64,000 nucleotides of DNA, taken from Patiria pectinifera. Its lineage: Eukaryota > Echinodermata > Asteroidea > Valvatida > Asterinidae. A program made the translations under genes and the position numbers. Shown in pieces: positions 44,594-56,071 of the stretch. Location of the stretch: positions 30,683,916 through 30,747,915 of the forward strand of contig CM057148.1 of the NCBI GenBank assembly GCA_029964075.1, given 5' to 3'. The notes below the pieces were generated by a model. That model did not search any database and had not been told where the DNA came from. It was given only the letters and a program-made list of their open reading frames with translations. Every line of letters begins with the position of its first letter. Position 1 is the stretch's first letter.

Positions 44594-44600
44594 TCGAAAC
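44570..44600 (+). ncRNA. Hammerhead-like core in the Penelope-like 3' region
   Basis: CTGACGA, a perfect 6-bp stem GACTAG/CTAGTC with an AGCAGG loop, then GAAAC. This is the order CUGANGA - stem II - GAAA of the hammerhead ribozyme, which is known from Penelope-like elements. One extra U sits between CTGACGA and stem II, and helix III would be very short, so activity is doubtful. The same motif lies inverted near 42858-42888. Confidence 0.35.
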
Positions 44601-44814
44601 GTTGAGACCAAAGACAAGTTCGTAGAACTTACAGCAGGACTGTTCTTATCAGAACAAAAAACTACTTAGCAAAGTTGATAATAAGCAGGACAAGTTCTCT
44701 TCAGAACTAATATCTTCTAAGCAGTAGTTATTGCCACATGGTGTTACCGCAAACCGAAACGATACCGATACCCCACCATGCAAAGCCTCAAATCTTATAT
44801 CAGGTAATAATTAT

Positions 44815-46132
44815 TAGTAATGAAAATGTTATCCTCACCGAAACATACATTTCATTAAATGTTCCTGTATACGAACGTCGGTTTGGACACTCCCCCGTCG
44901 ACCTTTATAGATGTTTAACACGAAGACGTCTTCCCCTCCACAAGTTTGGTTGTCTCGTTATCTTTGCAAGACAAATTGTGCAAAGTGTAAAATGGGATGG
45001 TTAGAACTTGCCTATCAAAAGAGATTTTATCACTACTGAAGGTGCCTTTTGACATTCCAATGGGGAACTTTTTTCACTGTAGGCCTGTGATGACTTCACG
45101 TGCTCTCTTGCGCCCGAAATGTGATATAGGCTAATGTCGAATTGAACATCGATATTTTTTTCACTTTTATCTGGTAACCTGAAACTTTTAAGTCAAACGA
45201 ATTTTACATTTTATATGTCGAACGCAAAGGTACCCGTTTACATTTCAGTGAGATATTCCAAAATATTCTCGCTTTTTCGGTCAAAAAAAAAATGCAATGG
45301 TTTTTAAATTGACATGTGATTAATTCAAGAGATCGAATGATGTCCAAATAAGGTTTACCCAACCAATACTATGGTTGGCAAACCAATGAATGATGCTTTA
45401 AAACTGGCATTGTTTTTCTCAAAAGTTAGCTCTCGATATAGTTGGGCAGATAGGAGAAATGTTTTGGGGAATTGTGCCTTTGATGATACAATCATGGCAA
45501 GTCAGAATATGTTAGAAGAATGATATTTGGCTATAGAGCCATCACAGAGTTGTCCTTTGAAAAAAAATAATTGGCAAACCAATCAATGGTAGCTATTTTT
45601 AAAATGATTGCAATTACTTGTAATTCTACAAATTTGCAGTGGCTACATTTGCATTGGCTACGTTTGTGCAGCCGCTACGTTTGCAATGGCTACGTTTGTA
45701 CTATTTGTAATTTGAAATTCCAAATAGTTAGTTTCCCCCTCCTTCAAATAAAATGTATCGGCTTTACAAAGTGTGATTTTTTTTTAGTTTGATGGATGTT
45801 TAAACAGTGGATATGAGTTAGTAAACCTTTTTGCAATAACTTGACGTACCAACTTCGGTCCGAATGTGTTTGTATATATAGATCAGAGACCAGCATACAA
45901 AACTCCTCACTGCGAGATTAGCGATACTGACAGCAAGGATGAACGCTGGGACGACCTCATGGGGGGAACCTTGCCGGTTCAGTCCAGTCTGTTGAAAGGA
46001 AATTCATAGTTACTCGGTTGTTTTGTGTGTGTTAATAAAATCAAATAACCCCTACCCAGGATAGTTGAAATATTTCAAAAGAACGTTTTCTACGTCTTTA
46101 ATTTTACCACAATTGAAAATTACGAACTAACT
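44815..46132. other. Intergenic DNA, nothing recognised
   Basis: Holds a short tandem of TGGCTACGTTTG-like words at about 45640-45705. No gene is seen. Confidence 0.4.
46097..46102 (-). terminator. Variant poly(A) signal ATTAAA of the seven-helix gene
   Basis: ATTAAA on the minus strand, 31 bases after the TGA stop at 46135-46133; the commonest variant of the canonical hexamer. Confidence 0.4.
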
Positions 46133-49100
46133 TCAGCCGTTAAGAATCTACAACATATAACACACGAAAAAAATTTCATTGGCAGGATGGAATTATAGAG
46201 GATAGATTTTTAAAAATTATATAAGTCATACTCACATTTATCAGGTTGTATGTGATGTAGGCCACCTCAATCAAACTTGCCAACGGGATGACAAACACCA
46301 GCGGTTTCCATTTCTTGTATACCTGAAAAATATAACAGCACCATTTCCGTCAACCCTCCTCATACCCGCATAATTGTATTTGTTCGAGTAAGATTTCTTT
46401 CATTTCATGTGTATGGATATTTACATTCACTGGAAACGACACGATAGTATGGACTACTTACGAACAAGAAGCCAAGGACACACATACTGGTGGAATATAT
46501 AACTCCAACAGCCAGCTTCACAATCTCTACATTTACCAATCCTGTCTGGTCAATCTTCAGAATAAATGCCACGAACGTCAGCTGCCGAAAAAGTGTGCAA
46601 TTATGAGCCCATTTAGAAAAGTAAGAAAAGTTAACCGACACATTAAGTAAATATTAAACATTAAACAGTTAATCCAAGCAGTAAGTATGCAGACAATTCA
46701 AGCTTGACGTAACAGATCACAATTGTACATGTTCACAGATCAGACCCATAGATCAGAGATTGATAGATCAGAGAAAACTGTACGGACCGGATCAATCCAT
46801 ATAACACTAAAATAAAAGTGTGAATTAAAAGTGAGTTTCGTGATTAAGTTGTTTCTTGCCAATATGTTTCAAGAGCTAACCCATATTAACAACACCTGAA
46901 TAAATCCCCGTCATCTTATTGATAGGTCGTTGATCACGTGTCATTGAAATGTTCGTTCCAGCGCACGGCCGCAGATGAAGAGGAGATACTCCGGTGTTGT
47001 ATACAACGAATCATTCGTGCAATGGAAAAAATAGGTTCATTCGGTGACAAATGGATGGCTCCATATTGCACTGGGTATTGCCTGGTTGATGGAACATTCC
47101 ATCTATTGCCTCATGTATTCTCACCATTACATTAACATATATTATTTGTGTACTGACCTCCAGATGAAGAGCCAACAACAGCAAACACATCACGAACAGA
47201 TGTTTCACATACTCATCTAGCAATAAATGACATTCAAAATATAAAAAAGTCACACTATACTTAATGTTACTAGAAAGTAGCCTTGATATATTAGGATTTT
47301 TATTTGCCAGTCACTGCGGTTCTCCATACACTCTCTGAAACATTCGTTGTTGTTGTTGTTGTTGTTTTTAATCTTTTTGAACAATTTCCAGAGTGAAAAA
47401 AATGGGGTACACCTCACCAACTGTACAATATTGTAAAAAGAAATAATTAACAGTCAATATTATTAACATGCCCAGGATCATCGCAGACGCTGGATTAAAA
47501 TGTTTTCTAGCTTTATACGTACTTGAATCTAAGAGATACCTTGATTATGTGTTTCTGCTCCACAAGGAAAACTCATTTTCCTTGCTTGCCAGTACTTTCC
47601 AAACAAGCTCAAAGCAAAGGAAACGTTCACAACACTAGCGGCTGCACACAAGACCGAAATCCCCTGCAATAGAAAGATAATCAGTGATTCATGAGCTGTT
47701 GTTTCAGGAAGAAATCACTTGTAAATGTCTTTATAAAATCTCTAAAATAACATTTATGAGAACATGACTAATACAGATTCCAAACCAAATTCGGATGACT
47801 CCCTTTTAAGTTGATCAATTATCAGCTCGGTTTGAACCCGCGACCTCCTGATTGCCGTTTCATTGCTCTACCAACTGAGCTCTCCAGCCAAATGATGGCG
47901 GTTCACCATTTTGTCAATATCTTCATCCAAAGGCGGCTTTTCATCAGCCATAAATCTGTATTATGCCATGAAGCCAGGGATTATGTATGAAGTCACAATG
48001 ATAGGAACATAAATGAGAGTGCTGAACATCTGGGAATTAGAAAACAGGGATCACTCAAAGAGAGCACAGCATGAGGAAATATTTTAATAAACAACAAAGG
48101 AAAACTGGCTAAATATAATGAGAAGATATCGCAACACCTTATTTTTATAAGGAAATAAAAATACTTACGATATCAGACTTTTGATCTCCATTTGGCATCT
48201 GTGTTCCATTCGGTTTGTACCGGATTATGCCAAAGCCCATCAGAACCACGTTACACAAGCAATGCAGTACATGGCTGTAAGGCATCCTCATAAACACGCC
48301 GTGTACAGGGTACACCAGAAGGAACACTACAAACAAAAACGGAATGCGTTTCACAGTGTTAAAAATTAACAACATGATTATTTATTAGAATATTGCCTAT
48401 AATAATATATAAAAGAATGTCAAATCACTAGCATTGTTTTGTTAATTTTTAATTGTTTGTATTGTTATCATCTCAGACTTCTGTTCGTTATTACTGTACT
48501 AACAAGAAGATGTATTTAAAACCTTATTTAATTTTTACAAATGTTCGGTTATATGTTCAAATACAATATCTACCTCGAAAATTACTCAAAATTGCACCGT
48601 TTCCTTCAACTATTTACCTGGAAAATGCACCTGTTTCTTTCAACGGCACTAAATAGGTTAAAAATGTGTACCTTTCAAAAATAATAATTATTACTTTTTG
48701 TCGTCTCTGCATTTTATGAGTAGTTAGCGATTAGAGAAAAATAATTCATTTCATAATTACTTTTAAAACATTTATATATTGGTTGAAATTAGCGTGTAAC
48801 TGGTGTTGTTGCTGCTGTTTTTTTACGGGCCAGGTACGACTGTACTGTGTGTAGTTGGTTGATGCGATGTAAATAACAGAAGGTCACACTTAAAAAAATA
48901 GCAGATGTAAAACATGGGCAACCTTTGATCACAATAATTATTGTGATCAAAAGTAAATCCCAACTCAATCATCCCATCCTATGCAAATAACCAAATATGA
49001 AGCTACTCTTTTAATAGATGTCTTCAATAAGAATAAACGGAATGTTAACTAATCAAATGTCTTGTGATGGCAATTGCAATTCCGGTAAAAGGTGTCGCAC

Positions 49101-49892
49101 CCAAAATCGTTTTAAGTAAATGAGATAAAGGACATTTAAAAAAACACTGTATTTGTCTAAATTTATGTAAATCCAAGTTTTGCTAACCTGTTGTGACACC
49201 CAAAATGATCGCCAATTTAAATTGTGGCGAGTCCGGTTTTTCTTCTTCAAACATCTTGCTTGAAATAGCCGCAGCACATCCAACAGAGAGGACGGACAGG
49301 ACGAGAAAGAGCCATTCCAATCGAGGCAAGTCAGCGAAGGATTGTCTCTTAAAACTCAAAATAGAAGGCTTATATTCGTTCTTCTGGTAGTAAAAAGAAT
49401 GTTATGCTGTGAGGAGCCCTTCAAAAGCAAAGGATGTAATATCAGAAATCCTAGCTACAGTTTTAAGCTGCTTCTAATACATCGATATTTTTTAGGGGGA
49501 GAATCCAAAGGAATCAATAGTTTGCTCTAGTTTTTAAAAACATATATCACAGGAGTTGATTTAGTTTGACGAATTTCATTTTCAATTTGCCGAAAAGTCA
49601 TAATTTGATGTCGCCGAAAATTGGAGTATATTTTCTACGTCGGTGAAGGGCAAAACCAAATATATACAAATAACTTAATATTTTAAGGTTACCCTCTGTA
49701 TACCCCAGTTAAGATTCAACTGAAATATAAATACATATACGACATGAATACGTATAGCAATTCTTTTCGTTATGGTAGATATTTCATTTTCAATGTTACA
49801 AAGCTTATCATTATGAACACTATTATTAATCTACATACATTCGGCGTCTCATCGTCTTCGTTAGGTGTCTGTTTAAGCTTGTAGGTCGGCAT
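46133..49892 (-). CDS. Orphan seven-helix membrane protein, 258 residues (eight coding exons)
   Basis: Exons 49892-49839, 49347-49188, 48326-48169, 47663-47540, 47216-47158, 46581-46462, 46322-46236 and 46147-46133 join in phase (0,1,0,1,0,0,0) with GT-AG borders and give MPTYKLKQTPNEDDETPN followed by hydrophobic helices. Likely helices are at about 30-46, 62-83, 90-106, 124-146, 171-193, 203-225 and 231-252. Seven good splice pairs in frame over 3.8 kb make chance unlikely. The ATG follows an acceptor (TTATTTTCAG) at 49926, so a 5' exon is expected. The last exon codes only ILNG and TGA; ATTAAA follows 31 bases later. I do not recognise the family; function unknown. Confidence 0.75.
47823..47889 (-). 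repeat. tRNA-derived sequence (SINE head or tRNA pseudogene)
   Basis: The minus strand reads GGCTGGAGAGCTCAGTTGGT, a good A box, and later GGTTCAAACC, a perfect B box. The anticodon arm does not form a 5-bp stem and the acceptor ends do not pair, so it is not a working tRNA. It lies in intron 3 of the seven-helix gene on the same strand. Confidence 0.6.
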
Positions 49893-49926
49893 CTGGTACT
49901 CAAGAGATTGTAATGTTCGAGTCTTA

Positions 49927-51640
49927 CCTGAAAATAAAACTTGTGCCTTTTTTTCTCTCGAAAGCCCTCTTAAGCACTGAAAATACAACTGTAATAAATA
50001 TGTCCGTGAAGGGATACACCAAGTTATATCGCCAAAATAATTAACATTTCAAAACAATGCATGTAACTTCTCAAAAACAACGCCAATCTCAAAATAAGAC
50101 AAATCTGTAACAACAAAAATAAAGTACGAGTTATAATTCTACCTCAGTGTCTTACACGGCTCTCAAAATGGAGACTTTTTAGAGAAATTTTGTTTTGAAA
50201 TGTACACTACAGCCGAATAACTATGTTTGTAAATGCTATTTAAAATAAAATGGATGTTATGTGTACGAGAAAAATAATAAGAAATGTTTATATATACTTA
50301 CCCATTTAAGGAATTTAACAAGTTATGACATAAACGTAAATTGAGTTCTACAAACGTTTCCTTGATCATATGGCGACTACAGTAAGCATACGCAATACAA
50401 TGATAGCGCAAAGGTTATCAATACTCAGACATAACAAACACAGTAGTTGATTATTAACATATTAACTCTACACAATTTGTTTAGTCTGTGCTGTCAGTTT
50501 AACCTTTGAACTTATTCAATAAACAACTTTGCCTATTTAAACATGTCATGAGTCCTTACACTATCTATTAGTTCAGAGAATAGGATGCTATAATTTCCTG
50601 GCCGCGTGTTTGAGGTCATCCATATTGTCTAGTTTGGGGGACATGTCTAGCTTGAAGGTATCAAAAAGTTGGCGTCAGGTTTGGCCGAGACTGCAAAATA
50701 CTCAGGCATTTTAAAGTTGTGTAGATTACAGTTAGCAGTTGGAATAGCTGATTAGATGACTGTTTCGTGATAAATAAGGAATTCTGCCCAAACAGCCATC
50801 GAAAAGATTGTTCATTGTCATCAAAGATGTTAAAAAAAAAAAAATACGAATTGTTGGACATCTACGTCAGATTTCATTGGCTCCAGAGGAGAGGGATTAC
50901 ACACGGAAACCTGATTGGCAGTTCTCTCGGTCGTTCACCACCGAGTTTACTTTTATTTTCCACCCAATGTAGCCATGATACAACTCAAAATCCTATAGTT
51001 ACATTTAACAGGAAAAATCCTTCCAAAGTTGAACAACCACCTTAGGAAAGTAAAACAGTTTGCCAGCTGGACTTTGAGATCCTCCAAATTCACATTAGGA
51101 GAGAGTTTTTTTAAATAAACTCACAGAACTTACTTCAAGGTACATGTAATTAAGTTCAAGGTAAACCTGCACATGGGGTGTAAGGTCAATAAACTTCAAG
51201 GTGTATATAAACAAACACTTCCGCTTATTTAGCGAATAATATAAGGCCACTCTGTCCACTTGATTGACTATGTGATTAAACTACATAAGAACACAAAAGG
51301 TTAAATATTATACAATCTCAACATCCCCAGATGTCTAAAACCCAAGTGTCAGGGGAGATTTTGTGGTTGTCAAGGAAACGCCAACCCCCATCTGCATGGT
51401 GTGTCTGCAGGGGCCAACCCCTAAAATTGACCATGCCCTACTTCCACCTCTGTAAGACACGCGGAGGCAGGCCCTGGGGAGAGGTCCCAAGGCTGGAAAT
51501 GAGGCGGTTCCTTCCTAAACTAGTAAATTTCTCACCAAACAAGTTCCCTGTAAAGGAAACTTGCTAACCCCCCCCCCCCTTTTTTTTGTTTTTTGTTTTT
51601 TTTGTTATCTGTAGCCGGATAACACTGTAAGTGAGCAAAA
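49927..51640. other. Upstream flank of the seven-helix gene
   Basis: AT-rich with no recognisable frame. The 5' exon and promoter of the gene should lie in this interval but cannot be placed. A poly-C/poly-T run at 51570-51603 marks the approach to the Ngaro-like element. Confidence 0.4.
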
Positions 51641-51652
51641 GACAGGGAAAAC

Positions 51653-52255
51653 CTACTTGTAGTTCCCAGGAGGATAGAGGGGGGCCTCTGGATTGAGCGC
51701 AAAAAAGGCAAGCCCATTATGCAAGTTTTCGACGAACAACACATTGCCTGACGTGGACAAGTGCAGACCATCTCGCCAATACACTGAGTGTTGAGATGGA
51801 TTTATGTTATGTGCATGCGCAATGGCGCACGCGTTGCCCAATTGGCAGCAAAGCTTATGAGCGAATCTGTTTAGGGCACCCACATTCGTTTTGCCTACAC
51901 TATGCTTTAGCTCTCCATAATAAAACAGCCTCAACAAGATGTCTGACCACACGATCCGAGTGGCTGGCAACAAGTGACGAATATTTCGTAGACCCTCCTC
52001 TATCCCGATGCGAATTTCTTTTACGGGCATATTGAACACGTCATTAGTTCCTAGATGAATGACAAGAGTACTAGGAGCCGGCTCTCTTTTGAGATGACGC
52101 TGACGGTGGACACCAGTGCTGATATCCTAGCTCCCCGAACACCGAACCACTTAAGGCATCCAGTTGATGAGCATCGAGGATCCGACTGACCCGCCCAGAA
52201 CATAATGCTATCCCCAACAACCCACCCATGTGTGAGTTGTGCCTGTAGGGAATAT
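51653..52255 (-). pseudogene. SGNH/GDSL hydrolase frame of the Ngaro-like element
   Basis: The upstream part (about 52240-52100) has WVVGDSIMFWAG, the nucleophile block GDS. After a frameshift near 52085 come TLVIHLGTND (the GxND block), IVWSDILLRL and finally WRDGLHLSTSGN with the catalytic D-x-x-H. These are all the blocks of an SGNH esterase. The role in the element's life cycle is unknown. Confidence 0.75.
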
Positions 52256-52389
52256 AATCAAGAAACGAAACAGGGAGAGCATGGGCATGGCAATGAAAGG
52301 CAGGGGTATCTACCTATTGGTTGTTTTATACAAATACAATTTTTGCACAGGCTACATGAATAGTATTATGACTAGGAAGATTCGACTTT

Positions 52390-53122
52390 ATTAGGCCGGA
52401 TGCACAAATTTACTGCCGCCGATTTTCATCGGCCCAGTGACTGAATGTCCGAGACTGAAATGCCGTTTAAGGCTGCAGAGGTGGCTGCACCTATGCGGAA
52501 GCTGTGACCACTAAAGCCTACTGTGGGCATACCCAATGCCTCCAAACACTTATTAAGTATGTGCCGGAACTGATATGCAGTTAAGGGGGAACCGTCAGCA
52601 TGTAAAAGCAAGGAATCCCCACTGAGCGGCCGCAGTTGCAGGTAGCCGGATATGGAACGCACTGGACAAAAGGGGGGGGGGTGGCTTCTCTGAAACCGTA
52701 ATATCACTGAATTGCCCCGCTGGTCAGTTTTCGAAAATCGAAGTCTGACATTTATGATTGATTGGTCACTGCCTTCAAACCAAACGTTATTAATTCCCTA
52801 AATTCGCGAGCAGTCGGCTGTTTTGTTTAGAGCAGTGATTTCTCCTACCCGAAAAAAATCCAAAGAAGGCTAGTAGAAGGGCCGAACGAAACAGAAATGC
52901 CTCAAGCTCGGACGAGGCAATGCTGCCTAAAATGTGGCAGAGCTTCTCGAGCAAGTCTACTGTGACCGGACGCCTCGTGTCAGGCTTGCGGTTATGTCTA
53001 CGGCACCCTTCCCTTAGCTTTTGAACCATGAAATTATCAGAGGGGTCTGGCCAACCATTTATTTTGTGAAAGAAGGTAACTCCAGAAATATAAGTGCCAA
53101 TCGTGAATGAGGCCATGCCCAT
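52390..53122 (-). pseudogene. Tyrosine recombinase, catalytic tyrosine lost
   Basis: The frame 53122-52790 is the N-terminal part (YISGVTFFHKINGWPDP, RRPVTVDLLEKLCHILG, FRSALLLAFFGFF). The frame 52707-52426 has the second half with AYQFRHILNKCLEALG and the HSFRIGAAT box (H-x-x-R). After SLGR the reading gives a stop where Trp is expected, then KSAAVNLCIRP, with Cys in the place of the nucleophilic Tyr of the usual YIR. Inactive. Confidence 0.8.
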
Positions 53123-53481
53123 TATTGAAAGATGCGCTATAAACGCTGCAACATGCCCGCTAGATGCTGGCCAAGAGGGCTGTCATCCAGCTCCTTGCCG
53201 AAATTGTTGGAACTGGGTCACCCCCCTAGTGTAGCTCACCGAAGTGCTGCTGGCCATAGAAGCCCCCCAGGAGCCGCTCTGCTTCTGCGCTTATAGCTGC
53301 CATAGAAACCCAGGTACATCCAAGCCCAAGTTGGCAGCTGATGGGGCCTACAGTCTGAACCGTGCCATCTGCGAACGGGACAGCGCGTCAGCAATATTAT
53401 TTTGAACACCCGGAATATGTTTGGCCTTGAAGGTGATATTGTTACGAAGACACAGGAGCACAAAATACCGGACTAATTTCA

Positions 53482-53908
53482 TTATTTGGGGGCACTTGGA
53501 AGTCTGATATTAATGATGGCGACTACTGCCTCGTTATCCGATCGGATCAATATTCGCTTCCCAGAGAGACCCCCACCCCAGAGTGTCAGTGCTACGGCTA
53601 TGGGAAAGAATTCCAACCAAGCGATAGAGTGCGCCAAAGACAGCACAGATTGGGTCCAGGTGTCCCGGAACCACAGCCACAGCACGGCAAATGAATGAGA
53701 GTGAACCAATGAGAGATTGGAGTGATTTCAATGTGACTTTTTTTGATTGGGATGCCGCCGTGACTTTCTCAAATATGTTGCGCAGTTTGTCCCCCGGAAC
53801 TGATACCATTTGAGTCACTGAGTTTATTTCTAGACCCAAGAATGTCAACTGAGTAGTTGGCTCGACTGTTTTGTCTTCTGCCAGTGGGACCCCTAGTTCA
53901 CTGCACAC
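53482..53908 (-). pseudogene. RT thumb and RNase H-like region
   Basis: The thumb segment LTFLGLEINSVTQMVSVPG and VTLKSLQSLIGSLSFICRAV is followed, in a second frame, by FFPIAVALTLWGGGLSGKR and RSDNEAVVAIIN. The latter resembles the last RNase H motifs, where SDN supplies an acidic catalytic residue. The two parts are out of frame. Confidence 0.7.
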
Positions 53909-54452
53909 ATCTTTGAAGCAGTTGAGAATTGTGTGACACGACGACCTGCCTAATGAATATATCCCCCCCTACAAACAGAAAATCGTCAGCGTAGTGGCAG
54001 ATGCACTCGGACCTAGACCGCTTTCTTACAGCCCATTCTAAGAACGTGGAAAACGTTTCAAACAAAGCTGGGGCGCAGGAGGCCCCAATGGGTAAGGCCT
54101 TGTCTACATAACACTTGTCATGCAATTTAATGCCCAACAGGCAAAAATCCTCTGGATGAATTGGTAGCAGACGAAATGCTGATTTTATATCGGCTTTGGC
54201 CAACAGCGCGCCTTTCACAGCCCCGACTACAAGTTTAATTGCATCGTCAAAATTTGTGTACTGCACAGCACAAAGCTGTCTTTCTATCCCATCATTTACG
54301 GAACCCGACTCTGGATATGACAGATTGTGAATTAATCTGAAGCTGCCAGGGACGGCTTTTGGAATGAGCCCGATGGGGGAGATTCTTAAATTCGGAATCG
54401 GCTTTTCTGAGAATGGCCCTTCCATGCGACCCATCCTGACTTCCTCAGACAA
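53898..54452 (-). pseudogene. Ngaro-like reverse transcriptase
   Basis: RT landmarks in order: RISPIGLIPKAVPGSFRLIH, LAKADIKSAFRLLPIHPED, GASCAPALFETFSTFLEWA and the catalytic CHYADDFLFVGG. The end of the RT continues in the next frame as TTQLTFLGLEIN (53908-53534), so a frameshift lies near 53900. Confidence 0.88.
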
Positions 54453-54511
54453 CTTCTTAAGCGCAGCGGCACCGTTTTGAGTAACGGACTGAGGATAAGG
54501 AGCATCTGCAC

Positions 54512-56071
54512 TTACGCGAGGCCCGCTAAACCCTTATTTAAATCCATTTGCAAACCCATTGCGTAAACATTTCTTGGCTGCAGCCTTTGGGTATAAATCC
54601 GAAAGAGACAAAAACGCTGAAAAATTCGCTGGGGTGTGCCCTTGCTGCAAGAACCCATAGAATTGAGTGGCACTAAATTAGACGTGCTAACGGCGGGGGG
54701 CAATTGTCTTATTGCCCTGGGCTTTGCAAGTTGCTCCCCCGTGTTCGGAGGAGTGACAAGAGGAGCACTTGTGGGTGTATTTGCATTGAGTATTTGTGCA
54801 ACCGGTCCGGTTGAAGGCAAAGCATAAGCCGCTGCCGCGGGACATCGAGTAGCCACGAAAAGGGGGTGTTCTGGGGGAAAAACGTGCCCCCCCCCCTTCT
54901 GATCCCCAAACCCAGGTTGGAAACCCCCAGGGGCTGACAAGCAAAGAGCCCAAAGCTCGCCATCGATAGTGGCTCATGACCTATGGGGATGAAGTTGTTG
55001 GCGCATTCTGAACTGCCTATCATATTCCATCCAACCCCTCCCGACAAAACGAGCAGCAGCCGTCCTTACGACATGCATGTACTTAAATAATTCCAAAGCC
55101 CTCCCAGGGTGTGCCCCTACGGAAACTGAAGAGAACACGAGAAAGGCATCTGTCCACCCCAAAATGGAAGTGATTTGAACTTTTTTCTTCGCGTCCCTCA
55201 GCAGTAGTTGCCCCGAGTTGTCGAGACTAAGTGTGAAACTGGAAGTGGGGGATGGAATATGGCGCTCAGAAAGCAAATCCAGCTCAATGTACTCACTTTT
55301 CACAATTTTTTTCCTTATGTTAGATGGGACAATAGCACCTAGGGGGTCACAAACTGAAATCAATGGGCCCTCGTCGACCCAGGACTAGGCAAAATATTAG
55401 GTCTGCCCAAGGACATCCCAGCACTAGAAATTGATGAACAACTCCCTACTACTGGCCAAATACCAGAGCTAGACTCACCAAGTGGCCGATGACTGGGCCC
55501 TGCACTCATTGAGCTTGGAGTTGGACATGTCGGATGACAGGGTACGCCTCCCACCGCCGACTGGGAGTGGGCTGGAGCCGACTGGGTTGCCGCAATGATG
55601 CCTCCAAATGGCACCTGATGTGGCTGGGGTGCATAAGCAGATCTATCAGTATCATCACCGGCTGCCGGGATCGAAGATCCACCCGCCGGTGATGAAACGC
55701 CCATGGCCGCCGAAGTCGTCGCACTCGCGATGTTTGCTGCCGCTGACCTGGCTGGGGGCGATATGGTCGGCCGGATTACATCCGACATGGTTGAGAAACT
55801 CAAGGACGATGCCGCTTGCGGATGCTGAAATGTCCCCCGATGAGACTCATTACGGTAGTCGACACCCGAATGCTGTGTCGAGAAAGGGCGCCCTGGCGCC
55901 GGACCGCTGACCGGGCCTCCTTCGCCGAACGACGGGTCAAGTAGCGCCCGGATTGCGCGGGCTTGTTTGTCGTGGTCCCGAATCTACAGCAGCGCTCTCC
56001 ACGCTAACCGTCCCTGCGACAGCCCCGCCGATCTCCCGTGCCTTCCGCTTTCGCCCACGGCCTCTCGGCAT
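54512..56071 (-). pseudogene. Ngaro-like Gag region with zinc-knuckle-like cysteines
   Basis: Starts MPRGRGRKRKAREIGG at 56071, stops early (near 55940), resumes at 55803 in an Ala/Ser/Pro-rich frame and again at 55363-54974. The frame 54977-54687 holds a Cys/His cluster (CFAFNRTGCTNTQCKYTHKC then CSSC and C) like the nucleic-acid-binding knuckle of DIRS-type Gag. At least three frame breaks. Confidence 0.65.

Larger units (their letters stand above)
42682..44814. mobile_element. Penelope-like element copy arranged as a palindrome
   Basis: The left arm (about 42696-43440) and right arm (about 44027-44762) are near-identical inverted repeats, each holding a GIY-YIG endonuclease segment and 3' UTR. 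Between them lies the RT C-terminal part on the minus strand, cut off just upstream of YVDD. CAGGTAATAATTAT occurs at both outer borders (42682-42695 and 44801-44814) and may be a target duplication. Inverted partial copies are known for Penelope-like elements. Confidence 0.8.
51653..56071 (-). mobile_element. Ngaro/DIRS-type tyrosine-recombinase retrotransposon, decayed
   Basis: On the minus strand the order is Gag-like region (56071-54512), reverse transcriptase (54452-53898), RNase H-like region (53908-53482), tyrosine recombinase (53122-52390) and SGNH hydrolase (52255-51653). RT plus tyrosine recombinase instead of integrase defines DIRS-like elements, and an accessory hydrolase frame is known from Ngaro elements. 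Several frameshifts and stops interrupt it. The terminal split repeats were not identified. Confidence 0.8.

Noticed and set aside
47823..47889. Functional tRNA gene
   Set aside because: A and B boxes are good but the acceptor and anticodon stems do not pair; a SINE head or pseudogene fits better.
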